Translations under genes and position numbers: made by a program
From: Gammaproteobacteria bacterium
Lineage (GTDB): Bacteria > Pseudomonadota > Gammaproteobacteria > Pseudomonadales > Azotimanducaceae
Assembly (NCBI GenBank): GCA_002689445.1
Contig: NZGC01000056.1
Location: forward strand, 1 to 35,953
Length of the DNA stretch: 35,953 bases
Direction of reading: 5' to 3'
Shown here: positions 18,047 to 28,081 of the stretch, piece after piece
Layout of the letters: the number at the start of each line of letters is the position of its first letter
Numbering within the stretch: position 1 is the first letter of the stretch
The notes under the pieces: model-generated
What the model saw: only the letters and a program-made list of their open reading frames with translations
Told to the model about the DNA's origin: nothing
Database searches by the model: none

Positions 18047-19123
18047 TCATTGATCAACATCCCGCATTGCCAGTCCACAAGCAATCATCATGGCGGGCGC
18101 GTCAGCCATCAGTCGCTCTTGATCAACTTTGGGGCCAATTCGCATATTGTCGAAGGGGTTGGCGACACTACAAGGTGTACCGAGTCGAGTCGCGATCAAA
18201 TCGGTCAGCCCCACCAGATTGGCAGTCCCTCCTGCCAGCACCACTCGGTCTACATCGTTATAACTCGTTGCGGAATAGAAAAACTGCAAAGAACGCATCA
18301 CCTGTTGCAGCAGCGCCTCTTTGAAGGGCGCTAGCACTTCAACCTCATAATCTTCGGGCAAGCCACCAAATTTTTTCGCATAGCCAGCTTCTGCCGTGTT
18401 CAGACCATACTTGGCTTGAATTTCGTCCGTGAGTTGTCTGCCACCAAACATTTGCTCTCGGGTATACAACACTTCTGAGCCCTGGACAACGGACAAGGTG
18501 GTCAGATCGGCGCCAATATCCACGATCGCCAACACATCTTGAGGCTGGCCTTCTACTGGATCTGAGAAAAGGTCAAGATCGAGCGCAATTGCGCGCTGCA
18601 CACAATGTGCTTCAATATCAATGACTTCTGGCTCTAAACCTGCAGACTCAAGGACAGCTTGACGGGCATCCACATGCTCGCGACGGCAGGCGGCCAACAA
18701 CACTTCCAGCAAATCCTCAGACCGCGCGCTTGGACCCAAAACTTGAAAATCAAGCGCGACTTCATCCAATGGATAAGGAATATATTGATCAGCTTCAAGC
18801 AGTAACTGTTCCTCAATTTGAACTTCATTCAGAGAGGCAGGAACTTCAATGGTTTTGGTGATGACAGCAGACCCGGACACTGCCACGGCAGCCCACTTGG
18901 CCGTAAAACCTGACGTTGCCTTTAGGCGCTTAATGGCCTCGGCAACCACATCCAGCTCAACGATATTTTGGTCAACCACCGTATTTTCAGGCAAAGGTTC
19001 GACACCATAACTTTCGACCCTATAGCCCTCCGCGTCACGCACCAGCTCGATCATTTTAATCGCCGAGGCACTCACATCAAGACCGACTAAGCTTTGGTTA
19101 CGACCTTTAAAAAGTTTCAACAT
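18047..19123 (-). CDS. pilM: Type IV pilus actin-like protein PilM
   Basis: PilM is a cytoplasmic, ATP-binding, actin-like protein at the base of the pilus machine. The 358-residue chain starts with an FtsA/actin phosphate-1 loop (LVGLDVSASAIKMIEL). It also contains DVLAIVDIGADLTTLSVVQG (phosphate-2 region), EQMFGGRQLTDEIQAKYGL and VVLAGGTANLVGLTDLIATRLG (adenosine region). The start ATG 19123 has AGGA 5 nt upstream; the longer reading adds five unsupported residues. It is the first gene of the pil-aro operon, divergent from ponA, as in Pseudomonas. Confidence 0.95.
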   Translation of the reverse strand: MLKLFKGRNQSLVGLDVSASAIKMIELVRDAEGYRVESYGVEPLPENTVVDQNIVELDVVAEAIKRLKATSGFTAKWAAVAVSGSAVITKTIEVPASLNEVQIEEQLLLEADQYIPYPLDEVALDFQVLGPSARSEDLLEVLLAACRREHVDARQAVLESAGLEPEVIDIEAHCVQRAIALDLDLFSDPVEGQPQDVLAIVDIGADLTTLSVVQGSEVLYTREQMFGGRQLTDEIQAKYGLNTAEAGYAKKFGGLPEDYEVEVLAPFKEALLQQVMRSLQFFYSATSYNDVDRVVLAGGTANLVGLTDLIATRLGTPCSVANPFDNMRIGPKVDQERLMADAPAMMIACGLAMRDVDQ

Positions 19124-19330
19124 AGTTGTCCTAAGCACAATTCAACCCACAACCGCCGTTGTATGCGAATTTCCTCAAAACAGTATCACTCAAATTCGGG
19201 AAATAAACTATACTCGCCGCTGAATCAGCGTCATACTCTACTTGGCTTAGTTCCACTAACGTTATGATTCAACAGCTGTTGACCGTATCCGCATGCAAGC
19301 TAACCGGCCAAAGTTGAAGATTTTCAATCT
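19124..19330. promoter_or_regulatory. Divergent pilM/ponA control region
   Basis: About 207 bp between divergent starts. On the plus strand TATACT (19209-19214) is a plausible -10 but lacks a good -35. It is followed by a 13-nt palindrome CGCTGAaTCAGCG (19218-19230) that could be an operator. On the minus strand the AT-rich segment 19185-19215 contains GATACT and TATAGT as possible -10 boxes for pilM. No sigma54 GG-N10-GC element was found. Confidence 0.4.
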
Positions 19331-21694
19331 ATGAAACGCATATTGACCCTGCTCGTCCGACTTTTAGGACTTTTGACAAGCGCCGCCGCAATGGGCCTGG
19401 CTGCGGCATATCTTTACCTCAATCCTCAAATCCCTGCCATATCAGAGTTCACCGAAGTTGCACTCAAGGCACCACTGAGAATCGTCAGCCGAGATCAAAA
19501 ACTGATTCAGGAATACGGTGAACGGCTCATTCCCATCACCTATGACGATATTCCTCGCGACTTCATTAACGCGCTGCTGAATACCGAAGATAAGCGATTT
19601 TTTGAGCACAGTGGCATTGATCTCATTACTTTGGCCAACGCAACGTTCCAGCTTTTGGCGAACAAAGGCGATATTAAAACTGGCGCTTCAACCATCACTA
19701 TGCAGCTGGTTAAGAACGTTTCAGGTGCCTCTGAGGTCCGGTTCATCCGTAAATTTAAAGAAATGTTACTTGCCGTAAAGCTTGAACGCGCACTGACCAA
19801 ACCCGAGATTTTGACGCTTTATCTCAATATCATTCCATTTGGCAAACATGCCTACGGTATCCAAGCCGCCGCCCAAACCTATTATGGGAAGCCGATTGAA
19901 GCGCTTACCCTGGCTCAAATGGCCATGCTCGCAGGCATCCCGAAGGCACCTGAGGCCGGCAACCCCATTAACGGACCTGCCAGAGCTCTGGACCGTCGAA
20001 ATCTCATTCTGACCCGAATGTTTGAACAGCGATCCATCTCCCAAGACCGATACAATATAGCCAAGGCAGCACCGATCACCGCCCGAGTGTTTGATCGAAA
20101 AATTGAGCTACCGGCGCTCTACGCTGCGGAACTGATTCGTAGCGAAATCATTCGAGCCTATGGAAAAAGAGCCTATTCGATCGGTTTGTTGGTAGAGTCC
20201 ACCATTGATAGCAAAATGCAGTCGGCAGCAGAGTCGGCACTGACCCAAAAACTCAACGAGTATGATCGGCGTCACGGGTACAGAGGTCCCGAATTAAAGC
20301 AAGTTGCTGGCACCCGGACTTTCCTCAAAGGGGATCGAAAAGCCCTGCCTGCCTTTTGGTCGAAAACGCTGGACGACACACCGATCATTGGCGATCAGAT
20401 TCCCGCTATCGTGACTGAGGTTAGTGATCGAGAGATCGAGGTCTGGACTAAATCAGGTCAACAAATCCGTATCGACTGGACGGGTCTCCGTTGGGCCCGG
20501 CCCTATATCAACGTCAATCAGCGGGGTCGAACACCAGCCGCTGCAACCGATATCGTTAACATTGGTGATCTCGTTCGGGTTGAGCAAACAACGTCCGATG
20601 GCTGGCGCCTGGGTCAGGTACCCAATATCCAGGGAGCGTTCGTTGCCGTTGATCCAACCTCCGGCGGTGTCCGAGCGATGGTAGGTGGCTATGACTTCAA
20701 CCTCAATCAATTCAATCACGCGACCCAGGCTCGTCGCCAACCAGGATCCACCTTTAAGCCTTTCTTCTATGCTGGCGCGATGGAAGCCGGTATCACTGCT
20801 GCATCCATCTATAACGATGCGCCGGTGGTGTTACCAGGGGGTGCCCTAGAGGAAAAATATCGGCCCAAAAACTCGGGCGACCGGTTCCAAGGCAACATCC
20901 GATTAAGAGAGGCTCTGTATCGCAGTATTAACCTTGTTTCTCTTCGTGTGTTACTGGATTACGGGGCAGACAACGCCATCGATTATGTTGCTCGTTTTGG
21001 CTTCAATACAGAGACGTTTCCAAGGAATGTTCAGCTTGCGTTTGGCGGCGGAACGATTGCCTTAACGCCCTTGGAGGTCGCGACCGGTTATGCCATCCTT
21101 GCCAATGGGGGTAGGGCCATCACTGCCCATCTCATTGAAAACGTTCGGTCCATCAATACCGATGAGCCGATTGCCTTCCAGCAAGCCGGGTGTGGTGATC
21201 AGTGCGGCATTCTTGGACCGCAAATCGTGGAACCTCGTACCGCCTTCATTCTGAACACGATACTCAAAGACACCATCCAAAAAGGCACCGGTAGAAAAGT
21301 CTTCAAAGCGATGCAACGGCCCGACATTATGGGCAAAACCGGCACAACCAACGATGCCGATATTTGGTTCTCTGGCTATACCTCTCAAGTCGCCGCAACC
21401 GCTTGGGCTGGGTTTTCAAGCAATGCCCCTGTGGGTAATCGTGAATGGGGTTCAACTACCCCCATCGAGACCTGGATTGCGTTTGCCGAGCAAGCCCTGC
21501 CACCCGAATCACCCAATCCTTTGCCGGTACCCGACGGTATCGTATCGGTTAAAATCGACCCTGAAACAGGGACTCGAGCTGGACCGACCGACGCCAATGG
21601 CATTTTCGAGTTTTTCAGAGAAGAATTGGCCCCGAAACCACTCGCCAGTGACAATTCGGCGCCTCGCACGACGGACTACCAGGACATATTTTAA
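19331..21694 (+). CDS. ponA: Penicillin-binding protein 1A, bifunctional transglycosylase/transpeptidase
   Basis: This class A PBP polymerises and crosslinks peptidoglycan. The 787-residue chain has an N-terminal membrane anchor (about 5-30). The GT51 glycosyltransferase domain includes catalytic Glu86 in NTEDKRFFEHSGID, GASTITMQLVKN, RKFKEMLLAVKLE and LTLYLNIIPFGKHAYGI. An OB-like insertion follows, as in PBP1A. The transpeptidase motifs are S473TFK, S532IN and K669TGTT. It is divergent from the pil operon and converges on rpmE. Confidence 0.96.
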   Translation: MKRILTLLVRLLGLLTSAAAMGLAAAYLYLNPQIPAISEFTEVALKAPLRIVSRDQKLIQEYGERLIPITYDDIPRDFINALLNTEDKRFFEHSGIDLITLANATFQLLANKGDIKTGASTITMQLVKNVSGASEVRFIRKFKEMLLAVKLERALTKPEILTLYLNIIPFGKHAYGIQAAAQTYYGKPIEALTLAQMAMLAGIPKAPEAGNPINGPARALDRRNLILTRMFEQRSISQDRYNIAKAAPITARVFDRKIELPALYAAELIRSEIIRAYGKRAYSIGLLVESTIDSKMQSAAESALTQKLNEYDRRHGYRGPELKQVAGTRTFLKGDRKALPAFWSKTLDDTPIIGDQIPAIVTEVSDREIEVWTKSGQQIRIDWTGLRWARPYINVNQRGRTPAAATDIVNIGDLVRVEQTTSDGWRLGQVPNIQGAFVAVDPTSGGVRAMVGGYDFNLNQFNHATQARRQPGSTFKPFFYAGAMEAGITAASIYNDAPVVLPGGALEEKYRPKNSGDRFQGNIRLREALYRSINLVSLRVLLDYGADNAIDYVARFGFNTETFPRNVQLAFGGGTIALTPLEVATGYAILANGGRAITAHLIENVRSINTDEPIAFQQAGCGDQCGILGPQIVEPRTAFILNTILKDTIQKGTGRKVFKAMQRPDIMGKTGTTNDADIWFSGYTSQVAATAWAGFSSNAPVGNREWGSTTPIETWIAFAEQALPPESPNPLPVPDGIVSVKIDPETGTRAGPTDANGIFEFFREELAPKPLASDNSAPRTTDYQDIF

Positions 21695-21778
21695 GCAGCA
21701 ACGTAAAGGCGATACCAGGCGGTGTAATCTCAATAATTGAGGAGTCTTCTCGACTGAGGGTTGATCAGCGAAATTCGA

Positions 21779-21991
21779 TTAACTGCTGGCGCCACGACGG
21801 AATCGCTTGTTAAACCGATCGATTCGACCCGCTGAGTCGATGGTTTTTTGCTTACCGGTGTAAAATGGGTGGCACTGAGAGCACACTTCGATTGAAATGT
21901 CCTCACATATCGTCGATTTGGTCTCGATAACATTGCCGCAACTGCACGTTGCTTTGATCGGGGCGTATTGAGGGTGCGTATCGGCTTTCAT
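21779..21991 (-). CDS. rpmE: 50S ribosomal protein L31, zinc-binding form
   Basis: A 70-residue L31 starting MKADTHPQY. The zinc-binding C+ form is shown by Cys16, Cys18, Cys37 and Cys40 (CSCG and CSQCH). It is followed by the family-typical [24 protein letters not shown]. The ATG at 21991 matches the known L31 N-terminus; a longer reading from 22048 is not supported. The gene lies between ponA and priA on the opposite strand. An extended -10 promoter lies upstream. Confidence 0.97.
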   Translation of the reverse strand: MKADTHPQYAPIKATCSCGNVIETKSTICEDISIEVCSQCHPFYTGKQKTIDSAGRIDRFNKRFRRGASS

Positions 21992-22028
21992 TGGGCTACC
22001 TAGCGTACTGTTCGCAAAAAAGGCGCAA

Positions 22029-22056
22029 ATGATAGCAGAGAAATGCACAGAAGCAA
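22029..22056 (-). promoter_or_regulatory. rpmE promoter (sigma70)
   Basis: On the minus strand TTGCTT (22056-22051) and TATCAT (22034-22029) are 16 bp apart, with TGC before the -10 making it extended. Transcription would begin near 22022, about 30 nt before the rpmE ATG, leaving a short leader. The -35 lies only 26 bp from the priA start on the other strand. Confidence 0.6.
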
Positions 22057-22081
22057 GGGGTAGATCCTCAACTAGGCATCC

Positions 22082-24262
22082 ATGAGCAATCCATACATTT
22101 ACAATATCGCGGTCCCAGCCCCGTTAGCGAGTACCTTCGAATACAGCAGTGATCGCTTGCTCGAACATGGCTTGCGGGTCGAGGTCGCCTTCGCAGGTCG
22201 ACAAGTGATTGGGATGATTATTGGTCGTTCTGAAAGCCCTCAAACCCCACGCGAGAAACTCAAAGCTATCACAGCGGTACTCGACACCGACCCTGTCTTC
22301 AGTCCTGCCTTGTTTGATTTACTGATCTGGGCGGCCAATTATTACCTCCACCCCATCGGCGAGGTGTTCGCGGCAGCATTGCCGACCAAAGTCAGACAAG
22401 GCGGGGCGCTGGTTGCCGAAACCAAGCGATTAAAATTGAATTTTTCTGACCCTGACAACCCGGCTCCAAGCAATGAACGGCAGGCGCCCAAACAGGCGGC
22501 GCTGATCGATCACCTCAGAAAAAGCGGTGGCCTCGACCGCTCTCAACTGGCGGAGCTGGGCTTTTCGTCGGCTGTGGGACGAGCGTTAATTCAAAAAAAA
22601 CGAGCCGATTGGCACACAGAGCGCTTGCAACCCGTCTTAACAACCTCCCCTACCTTCACGGAAACAGTGACCTTGACCCAGGAACAATCGATGGCAATCG
22701 ATGACGTCAAGCTCAGCGGCAACAACACCTATTTGCTCTACGGTATCACTGGCAGTGGCAAGACAGAAGTGTACCTTCAGTTGATCCATCGCGTTTTACA
22801 AGCGGGACGACAAGCCCTGATCTTGGTCCCAGAAATCGCCCTGACTCCTCAGACCTTGAGTCGCTTTCAAACCCGCTTTGATTGTTCCGTCGTTGCACTT
22901 CACTCTGGACTCACGGATGTCGAGCGTAGCCGCCACTGGCAAGCCGCCCGAAGCGGCAGAGCAAGCATTGTCATCGGTACACGATCGGCCATCTTCACTC
23001 CGCTGCCTCAGCTGGGGATCATCATTGTCGATGAGGAGCACGACGCCTCTTACAAACAGCAAGATGGATTCCACTACTCGGCTAGAGATCTAGCCACGGT
23101 TAGAGCCGCTAACGAGTCGATTCCGGTGGTTCTGGGATCAGCAACGCCTTCTTTGGAATCCATTCAAAACGCCACCGCTGGGAAATACCATTTGCTACAA
23201 CTGCGCCAGCGAGCCAACGGCGCACAACGTGAGTCTTATCGGATTCTGCCGGTGCCGGCCAATCAAACTGAGCCTTTTCCCGATCCCACATTGTTTGCTG
23301 AGATTCAGGCGACTCTAGATCGAGGCGAACAGGTTCTCATCATGCGCAATCGGCGAGGTTACGCGCCGGTCTTATTTTGCACCCACTGTCGCTGGATTGC
23401 AGAGTGTAGCGCCTGCGACGCCCGTCTTACTGTGCACCGACATCAAAAGGGCTTACGCTGTCACCACTGCGGAGCACAACACCCGCTACCCCGGGTTTGT
23501 CCCTCCTGTCAGCAAGTCAGCTTAACGCCGGTGGGTGACGGCACTCAACGACTCGAAGCCAGCTTTCAAGCCGCATTTAAAGGCTATCCGATTGTTCGGG
23601 TCGATAGCGACAACACTCGAGGTCGATCGAATTTAGATCAGGCTTTAAGCAGCCTGCGCAGCGATGCACCGTGTATTTTGATCGGCACTCAGCTCATCGC
23701 CAAAGGTCATCACTTCCCTTACGTGACTTTGGCGATCGTGCTAGATGTTGACCAAGGCTTCTTGAGCGCTGATTTCAAAGCCATTGAAAGAACCTCGCAA
23801 CTTATCGTCCAGACGGGAGGGCGCAGCGGGCGCGCTCACCTACCGGGTAAAGTCTATCTCAGCAGCCGAACCCCTAACCTCCCTGGCCTTAAAGCGCTGA
23901 TCGAATCCGATTATCTGAGTTACGCTGGTAGTTTGCTGACCGAGCGCGCCCATTATGACTTGCCACCTTTCTCGCATCAGGCCTTGATTCGTGCTGATGC
24001 ACGCCAACCCTTGGTTGCCCATAAGTTGCTGGAACAGGCACAACGCTCAGTGGAGGGTTCAACCGGAGCCGCGGAATTGCTGGGCCCTGTCAGCCCCAAC
24101 ATGGAACGACGCGCGGGCTGGCATCGGGCCCAATTATTGGTCAGTGCGAAAACTCGGCAAGCCCGGTTTAAGGCCCTCAAGGCGTTGCAACAGGTCCTTG
24201 GGCAAAAGGCCCCCCGCAGCATACGCTGGTCTATCGATGTTGATCCGGCCGACTTTTTCTAA
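22082..24262 (+). CDS. priA: Primosomal replication restart helicase PriA
   Basis: PriA recognises stalled forks and D-loops and reloads the replisome. The 726-residue protein has an N-terminal 3'-DNA-binding domain (to about 105), a winged-helix segment, and a superfamily 2 helicase core with Walker A GITGSGKT (221-228) and DEEH (317-320). The inserted zinc region contains paired cysteines ([13 protein letters not shown], then [17 protein letters not shown]). Motifs V/VI ([22 protein letters not shown]) and a C-terminal domain complete it. Length is typical. In Pseudomonas-like genomes argS normally follows; here the next gene is the FtsN-like one. Confidence 0.96.
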   Translation: MSNPYIYNIAVPAPLASTFEYSSDRLLEHGLRVEVAFAGRQVIGMIIGRSESPQTPREKLKAITAVLDTDPVFSPALFDLLIWAANYYLHPIGEVFAAALPTKVRQGGALVAETKRLKLNFSDPDNPAPSNERQAPKQAALIDHLRKSGGLDRSQLAELGFSSAVGRALIQKKRADWHTERLQPVLTTSPTFTETVTLTQEQSMAIDDVKLSGNNTYLLYGITGSGKTEVYLQLIHRVLQAGRQALILVPEIALTPQTLSRFQTRFDCSVVALHSGLTDVERSRHWQAARSGRASIVIGTRSAIFTPLPQLGIIIVDEEHDASYKQQDGFHYSARDLATVRAANESIPVVLGSATPSLESIQNATAGKYHLLQLRQRANGAQRESYRILPVPANQTEPFPDPTLFAEIQATLDRGEQVLIMRNRRGYAPVLFCTHCRWIAECSACDARLTVHRHQKGLRCHHCGAQHPLPRVCPSCQQVSLTPVGDGTQRLEASFQAAFKGYPIVRVDSDNTRGRSNLDQALSSLRSDAPCILIGTQLIAKGHHFPYVTLAIVLDVDQGFLSADFKAIERTSQLIVQTGGRSGRAHLPGKVYLSSRTPNLPGLKALIESDYLSYAGSLLTERAHYDLPPFSHQALIRADARQPLVAHKLLEQAQRSVEGSTGAAELLGPVSPNMERRAGWHRAQLLVSAKTRQARFKALKALQQVLGQKAPRSIRWSIDVDPADFF

Positions 24263-24401
24263 CGCTTAGCCGCCCAGTTTCGTATCATCTCAGCCAAAGG
24301 GAACCAGCTTCCATTAGCCAGCTTCGACTGGTGAAGCAAAAATCCACCTTGAAACTCAAGAAGCTTGTGCAAACCCATCGTCCTTCTTTTACACTAGCGG
24401 C

Positions 24402-24908
24402 ATGCCAAAAACCAAAACTCAATCGTCATCGCCGCGTCAGTTCCTGTTGGGACTGATACTCGGCTTAACCCTCGGGGCTGGTGTTACCTTAGTTCTGCTC
24501 GGTCTACCCGATGAGGGGGCAGCGCCCGTGGCGGTAGCGCCAACAACGCCGACAACGGCGACAACTTCAACGGCGGGCGCCGAGGTGATGGATTGGTCTT
24601 TTTATGACCTCTTTCCAAAAGCAGAAGTTGCCACGGTCGGTGGCTATCAGAGCGCCAAGGATAGCCAAACACCGCCCCCAGTTTTCCACCTCCAAACAGG
24701 CTCATTTAGCACTTCTCGAGATGCTGATGAACGTCGAGCGGCGCTGTTGCTGCTGGGTCTTCCAGCCTTCATCGAGCCCAAGGTTGTCAACAATCAAACT
24801 TGGTACCGAGTGCTAGTCGGCCCCATTGAAACAGAAACCTCACTCAATCGAGTCCAGGCCTTATTAGCCAATAACGATTTTGAGTCTATGCCAATTAGCG
24901 CACGCTGA
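24402..24908 (+). CDS. ftsN: FtsN-like SPOR-domain cell division protein (short)
   Basis: The 168-residue protein has a basic cytoplasmic N-terminus, one membrane helix (about 14-34) and an Ala/Thr/Pro-rich linker (40-60). Next is DWSFYDLFPKAEV (64-76), resembling the FtsN essential-domain motif 'f.FYk.LP..ev', and then a SPOR peptidoglycan-binding domain (about 93-165). FtsN activates septal peptidoglycan synthesis. Position directly upstream of hslVU matches ftsN in E. coli and Pseudomonas. It is much shorter than E. coli FtsN (319 residues), mainly in the linker. The start ATG lacks a visible Shine-Dalgarno, so an alternative start is possible. Confidence 0.78.
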   Translation: MPKTKTQSSSPRQFLLGLILGLTLGAGVTLVLLGLPDEGAAPVAVAPTTPTTATTSTAGAEVMDWSFYDLFPKAEVATVGGYQSAKDSQTPPPVFHLQTGSFSTSRDADERRAALLLLGLPAFIEPKVVNNQTWYRVLVGPIETETSLNRVQALLANNDFESMPISAR

Positions 24909-24971
24909 CGCGGCAGCCCACTCAACAATCATCAAAAAACCTATGCCACCCATCGAATCGAGGACATTCCA

Positions 24972-25514
24972 TTGCAACAATTAAGAGGCACCACCATTCT
25001 TTGCGTCCGCAAAGGCCATCAAGTCGTTATTGGCGGTGACGGACAGGTTACCCAAGGCGATACCGTCATGAAAGGCGACGCCAGGAAAGTCAGACGTTTA
25101 CACAACGACCAGGTGATCGCGGGTTTCGCCGGGGGCACCGCCGATGCCTTCACCCTTTTCGAACGCTTCGAGGCTCAACTGCAAAAGCATCAAGGCCACT
25201 TGGTTCGAGCCGCTGTTGAGCTTGCGAAAGACTGGCGTAGCGATCGCGCGTTAAGACGCCTTGAAGCCCTCCTTCTGGTCGCTGACGCCACCAACTCGCT
25301 TACCATCACGGGTACAGGCGATGTGATTGAACCTAGCGACGGCATCATGGCTATTGGCTCAGGTGGACAATATGCAAAAGCCGCTGCAACGGGTTTGCTT
25401 CAACATTCTGATCTCTCTGCTCTGGAGATCGTACGCAATAGCTTGATGATCACTGCTGATATTTGCATCTACACCAATGCCAATTTGACGATAGAAACCC
25501 TATCTCGTGATTAA
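24972..25514 (+). CDS. hslV: ATP-dependent protease peptidase subunit HslV
   Basis: HslV is the threonine-protease core of the HslUV (ClpYQ) complex, degrading misfolded and regulatory proteins. The 180-residue chain has a six-residue leader before the active Thr7 in [11 protein letters not shown]. Conserved blocks follow: [52 protein letters not shown], and the terminal [14 protein letters not shown]. The start is a TTG (24972) with AGGA 7 nt upstream. No ATG or GTG in frame would include the catalytic Thr in a normal context. hslU follows after 15 bp. Confidence 0.96.
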   Translation: MQQLRGTTILCVRKGHQVVIGGDGQVTQGDTVMKGDARKVRRLHNDQVIAGFAGGTADAFTLFERFEAQLQKHQGHLVRAAVELAKDWRSDRALRRLEALLLVADATNSLTITGTGDVIEPSDGIMAIGSGGQYAKAAATGLLQHSDLSALEIVRNSLMITADICIYTNANLTIETLSRD

Positions 25515-25529
25515 CCCTAGGAATCCTCT

Positions 25530-26861
25530 ATGACGACTATGACCCCCCGCGAGATTGTGCACGAACTTGGTAAACACATTATTGGCCAAGACGACGCTAA
25601 ACGAGCGGTTGCCATTGCCTTGCGCAACCGCTGGCGCCGACAACAATTGCCCGAAGACGTTATGCAAGAAATATCGCCTAAAAATATTTTGATGATCGGC
25701 CCCACAGGGGTCGGAAAAACTGAGATCGCTAGGCGCCTTGCGAAACTGGCCGAAGCACCCTTTATTAAAGTTGAGGCAACAAAGTTCACTGAGGTTGGGT
25801 ACGTCGGCCGAGATGTCGAATCAATCATCCGGGATCTGACCGAATCAGCCTATAAATTGCTTCGCGATCGGCAAATTGCTGTGGCGAAACCTCGAGCCCT
25901 GGATGCTGCCGAAGATCGCATTTTGGATGCGCTACTGCCTGCAGCAAGAGACACACCTGAAACCGAATCCTCGGGGTCTTCGACCCGACAGTTATTGCGC
26001 AAGAAACTGCGCGAGGGCTCGCTCGACGAGAAAGAGATCGAGATCAATCTTCAGCCGCCCAAAGTCGGCGTCGAAATCATGGCTCCCCCTGGCATGGAGG
26101 ATATGACCAACCAGCTTCAAACGATGTTTTCTAACCTGGCTCCGAGCCAAACCAAGCGCCAGAGAATGTCCGTTAAAGCGGCCTTGAAAGCGTTGCAAGA
26201 TGAAGAGGCAGGGCAGTTGATTGATGATGATCAACTTCGAGCGCAGACGATTACTGCGGTTGAGCAAACGGGAATCGTTTTTATTGATGAGATTGATAAA
26301 ATCGCCAAGCAATCAACCCAGACGGGCGGCGACATCTCTCGGGAAGGCGTACAAAGAGACCTATTGCCGCTGATTGAGGGCTCGACGGTGTCCACAAAAT
26401 TCGGCACCGTTCGCACTGACCATATTTTGTTCATTGCCTCTGGCGCTTTCCATTTGAGTCAACCATCAGACTTGATCCCAGAGATGCAAGGTCGACTCCC
26501 TATTCGCGTCGAATTGCATGCGCTTACCATCAGTGACTTTGAGCGAATTCTGCGGGAGCCGAATCATTCGATCACCGAGCAGTATCAGCTTCTGATGGGC
26601 ACAGAATCGGTGGATCTCGAGTTTACCGATGACGGCATTCATGAAATCGCCACCATTGCTTGGAAAGTCAACGAACAAATCGAGAATATCGGTGCCCGAA
26701 GGCTTCACACGGTGATGGAGCGACTCCTCGAGGACATCTCGTTTGACGGCGCTGAATACAAATCTGCCGCAACCCAAACGGTGACCATCGATGCCGAATT
26801 CGTGATCGCGCAACTGGCTGGCTTAGCAGCTGATGACGACCTCAGCCGTTACATACTTTAA
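25530..26861 (+). CDS. hslU: HslU ATPase subunit of the HslUV protease
   Basis: This AAA+ unfoldase feeds substrates into HslV. The 443-residue chain starts [33 protein letters not shown] and has Walker A GPTGVGKT (57-64) followed by [22 protein letters not shown] with the GYVG pore motif. The helical I-domain spans roughly 110-235. Walker B is [11 protein letters not shown], and sensor-region [18 protein letters not shown] is present. The C-terminus SRYIL is the tail that inserts into HslV (E. coli RFIL). ATG 25530 has AGGA about 8 nt upstream. Confidence 0.97.
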   Translation: MTTMTPREIVHELGKHIIGQDDAKRAVAIALRNRWRRQQLPEDVMQEISPKNILMIGPTGVGKTEIARRLAKLAEAPFIKVEATKFTEVGYVGRDVESIIRDLTESAYKLLRDRQIAVAKPRALDAAEDRILDALLPAARDTPETESSGSSTRQLLRKKLREGSLDEKEIEINLQPPKVGVEIMAPPGMEDMTNQLQTMFSNLAPSQTKRQRMSVKAALKALQDEEAGQLIDDDQLRAQTITAVEQTGIVFIDEIDKIAKQSTQTGGDISREGVQRDLLPLIEGSTVSTKFGTVRTDHILFIASGAFHLSQPSDLIPEMQGRLPIRVELHALTISDFERILREPNHSITEQYQLLMGTESVDLEFTDDGIHEIATIAWKVNEQIENIGARRLHTVMERLLEDISFDGAEYKSAATQTVTIDAEFVIAQLAGLAADDDLSRYIL

Positions 26862-26879
26862 GTCAACCGGTAAGACACC

Positions 26880-27245
26880 ATGCCTCCTATTGAGATTAAA
26901 GTTCATCGTCAATCCGCTCTATTAGAGCTCATTTATGCCGATCAATCTTTTACCCTAAGTGCGGAATTTCTGCGCGTCCACTCGCCCTCGGCAGAGGTAC
27001 AAGGCCACGGCCCGGGGCAAGCCACCGTGCAGGTCGGCAAAAAGCTGGTGGCTTTTAAAAACGTGATCCCTCAGGGACATTATGCGATTAAGATCGAATT
27101 TTCTGACGGCCACGATTCCGGGATTTACAGCTGGGAGTATCTTCGGACTCTTGGCGAGCACCAAGCCGATTATTGGACAACCTACCTTGCCTCCCTTGAA
27201 GCGATCGGCGGCTCAAGAGAACCCGCCTTCATTGCCCTGTCTTAA
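26880..27245 (+). CDS. DUF971 protein (gamma-butyrobetaine hydroxylase-like N-terminal domain)
   Basis: This 121-residue cytoplasmic protein has the DUF971 pattern: IEIKVHRQSALLELIYADQSFTLSAEFLRVHSPSAEVQGHG near the N-terminus, then VAFKNVIPQGHYAIKIEFSDGHDSGIYSWEYLRTLG. The same fold forms the N-terminal domain of gamma-butyrobetaine hydroxylase and is sometimes fused to Mrp/ApbC proteins, but no biochemical role is established for the stand-alone form. It sits just after hslU, as in Pseudomonas genomes. Start ATG 26880 has only a weak ribosome binding site. Confidence 0.85.
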   Translation: MPPIEIKVHRQSALLELIYADQSFTLSAEFLRVHSPSAEVQGHGPGQATVQVGKKLVAFKNVIPQGHYAIKIEFSDGHDSGIYSWEYLRTLGEHQADYWTTYLASLEAIGGSREPAFIALS

Positions 27246-27301
27246 CCCCCCGATTCTGCCAAAGCGTGTACAATAAGCGCATCTTGGATGAGCGCACCGC
27301 A

Positions 27302-28081
27302 ATGCCGGAAGACAATACACACTTTGGGTTTCAGCAAGTCCCTATCTCGGAGAAGGCCGAGCGCGTCGCCGAAGTCTTCCGAAAAGTCGCCAGTCAATAT
27401 GATGCTATGAATGACTTGATGTCACTGGGCAGTCATAGATTGATGAAACGGATCGCCGTTGAGACTACCCGCGCTAAGCCAGGGCATCGAATACTTGATC
27501 TAGCCGGAGGCACGGGTGACCTATCAAAGCTGTTGGCGCAGCGCGTTGGCAGCGAAGGTCAGGTCGTACTCTGCGACATCAATGCTGACATGGTTCAAGT
27601 TGGTCGAGATCGACTGATCGACCAAGGCTTCAGCGACGTCACCTATGCGCTCGGTGATGCCGAGCAACTGCCCTTTGCTGACCAGAGTTTTGACGCCATC
27701 ATGATCGGCTTCGGGCTTCGCAATGTGACCCGTAAAGAAGTGGCATTGAAGGCCATGTGCCAAGCGCTAAAACCCGGCTGTCGGGCCGTCATTTTGGAGT
27801 TTTCGACCCTTCAACACCCCTCTCTTGCTCCCGCCTACAAAGCCTTCTCTGCGCTCTGGCCCAAAGTGGGCCGCTGGGTCACCGGTGACGGGGCACCTTA
27901 CGAATATCTGGTTGAGTCGATTGCGATGCACCCCGATCAAGAGACATTGGCTGACATGATGAGAGCAGCAGGCTTTGTGGGCGTGGGCTATGACAACCTT
28001 CTGGGCGGCGTTGCTGCTCTACACTATGGTGAAGCGCCGCTCACAGCCTCTGAAGCCGTGGCGCCTCAGCAATCCGAATGA
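27302..28081 (+). CDS. ubiE: Ubiquinone/menaquinone C-methyltransferase UbiE
   Basis: UbiE is the SAM-dependent C-methyltransferase of ubiquinone synthesis (and of menaquinone where present). The 259-residue chain starts with a family-like THFGFQQVPISEKAERVAEVFRKVASQYDAMNDLMSLGSHR. It has the SAM motif ILDLAGGTGDLS, the post-I acidic CDIND-type segment, GDAEQLPFADQSFDAIMIGFGLRNV and the C-terminal GGVAALHYG. ATG 27302 is preferred over a GTG at 27266, which would add 12 unconserved residues. It overlaps ubiB by 4 nt (ATGA), leaving no room for ubiJ. Confidence 0.96.
   Translation: MPEDNTHFGFQQVPISEKAERVAEVFRKVASQYDAMNDLMSLGSHRLMKRIAVETTRAKPGHRILDLAGGTGDLSKLLAQRVGSEGQVVLCDINADMVQVGRDRLIDQGFSDVTYALGDAEQLPFADQSFDAIMIGFGLRNVTRKEVALKAMCQALKPGCRAVILEFSTLQHPSLAPAYKAFSALWPKVGRWVTGDGAPYEYLVESIAMHPDQETLADMMRAAGFVGVGYDNLLGGVAALHYGEAPLTASEAVAPQQSE

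Noticed and set aside
21695-21778. CTCAAT-A-ATTGAG (21729-21741) as the ponA/rpmE terminator
   Set aside because: Short AT-rich stem with a one-base centre and no T-run; cannot form a stable terminator hairpin.
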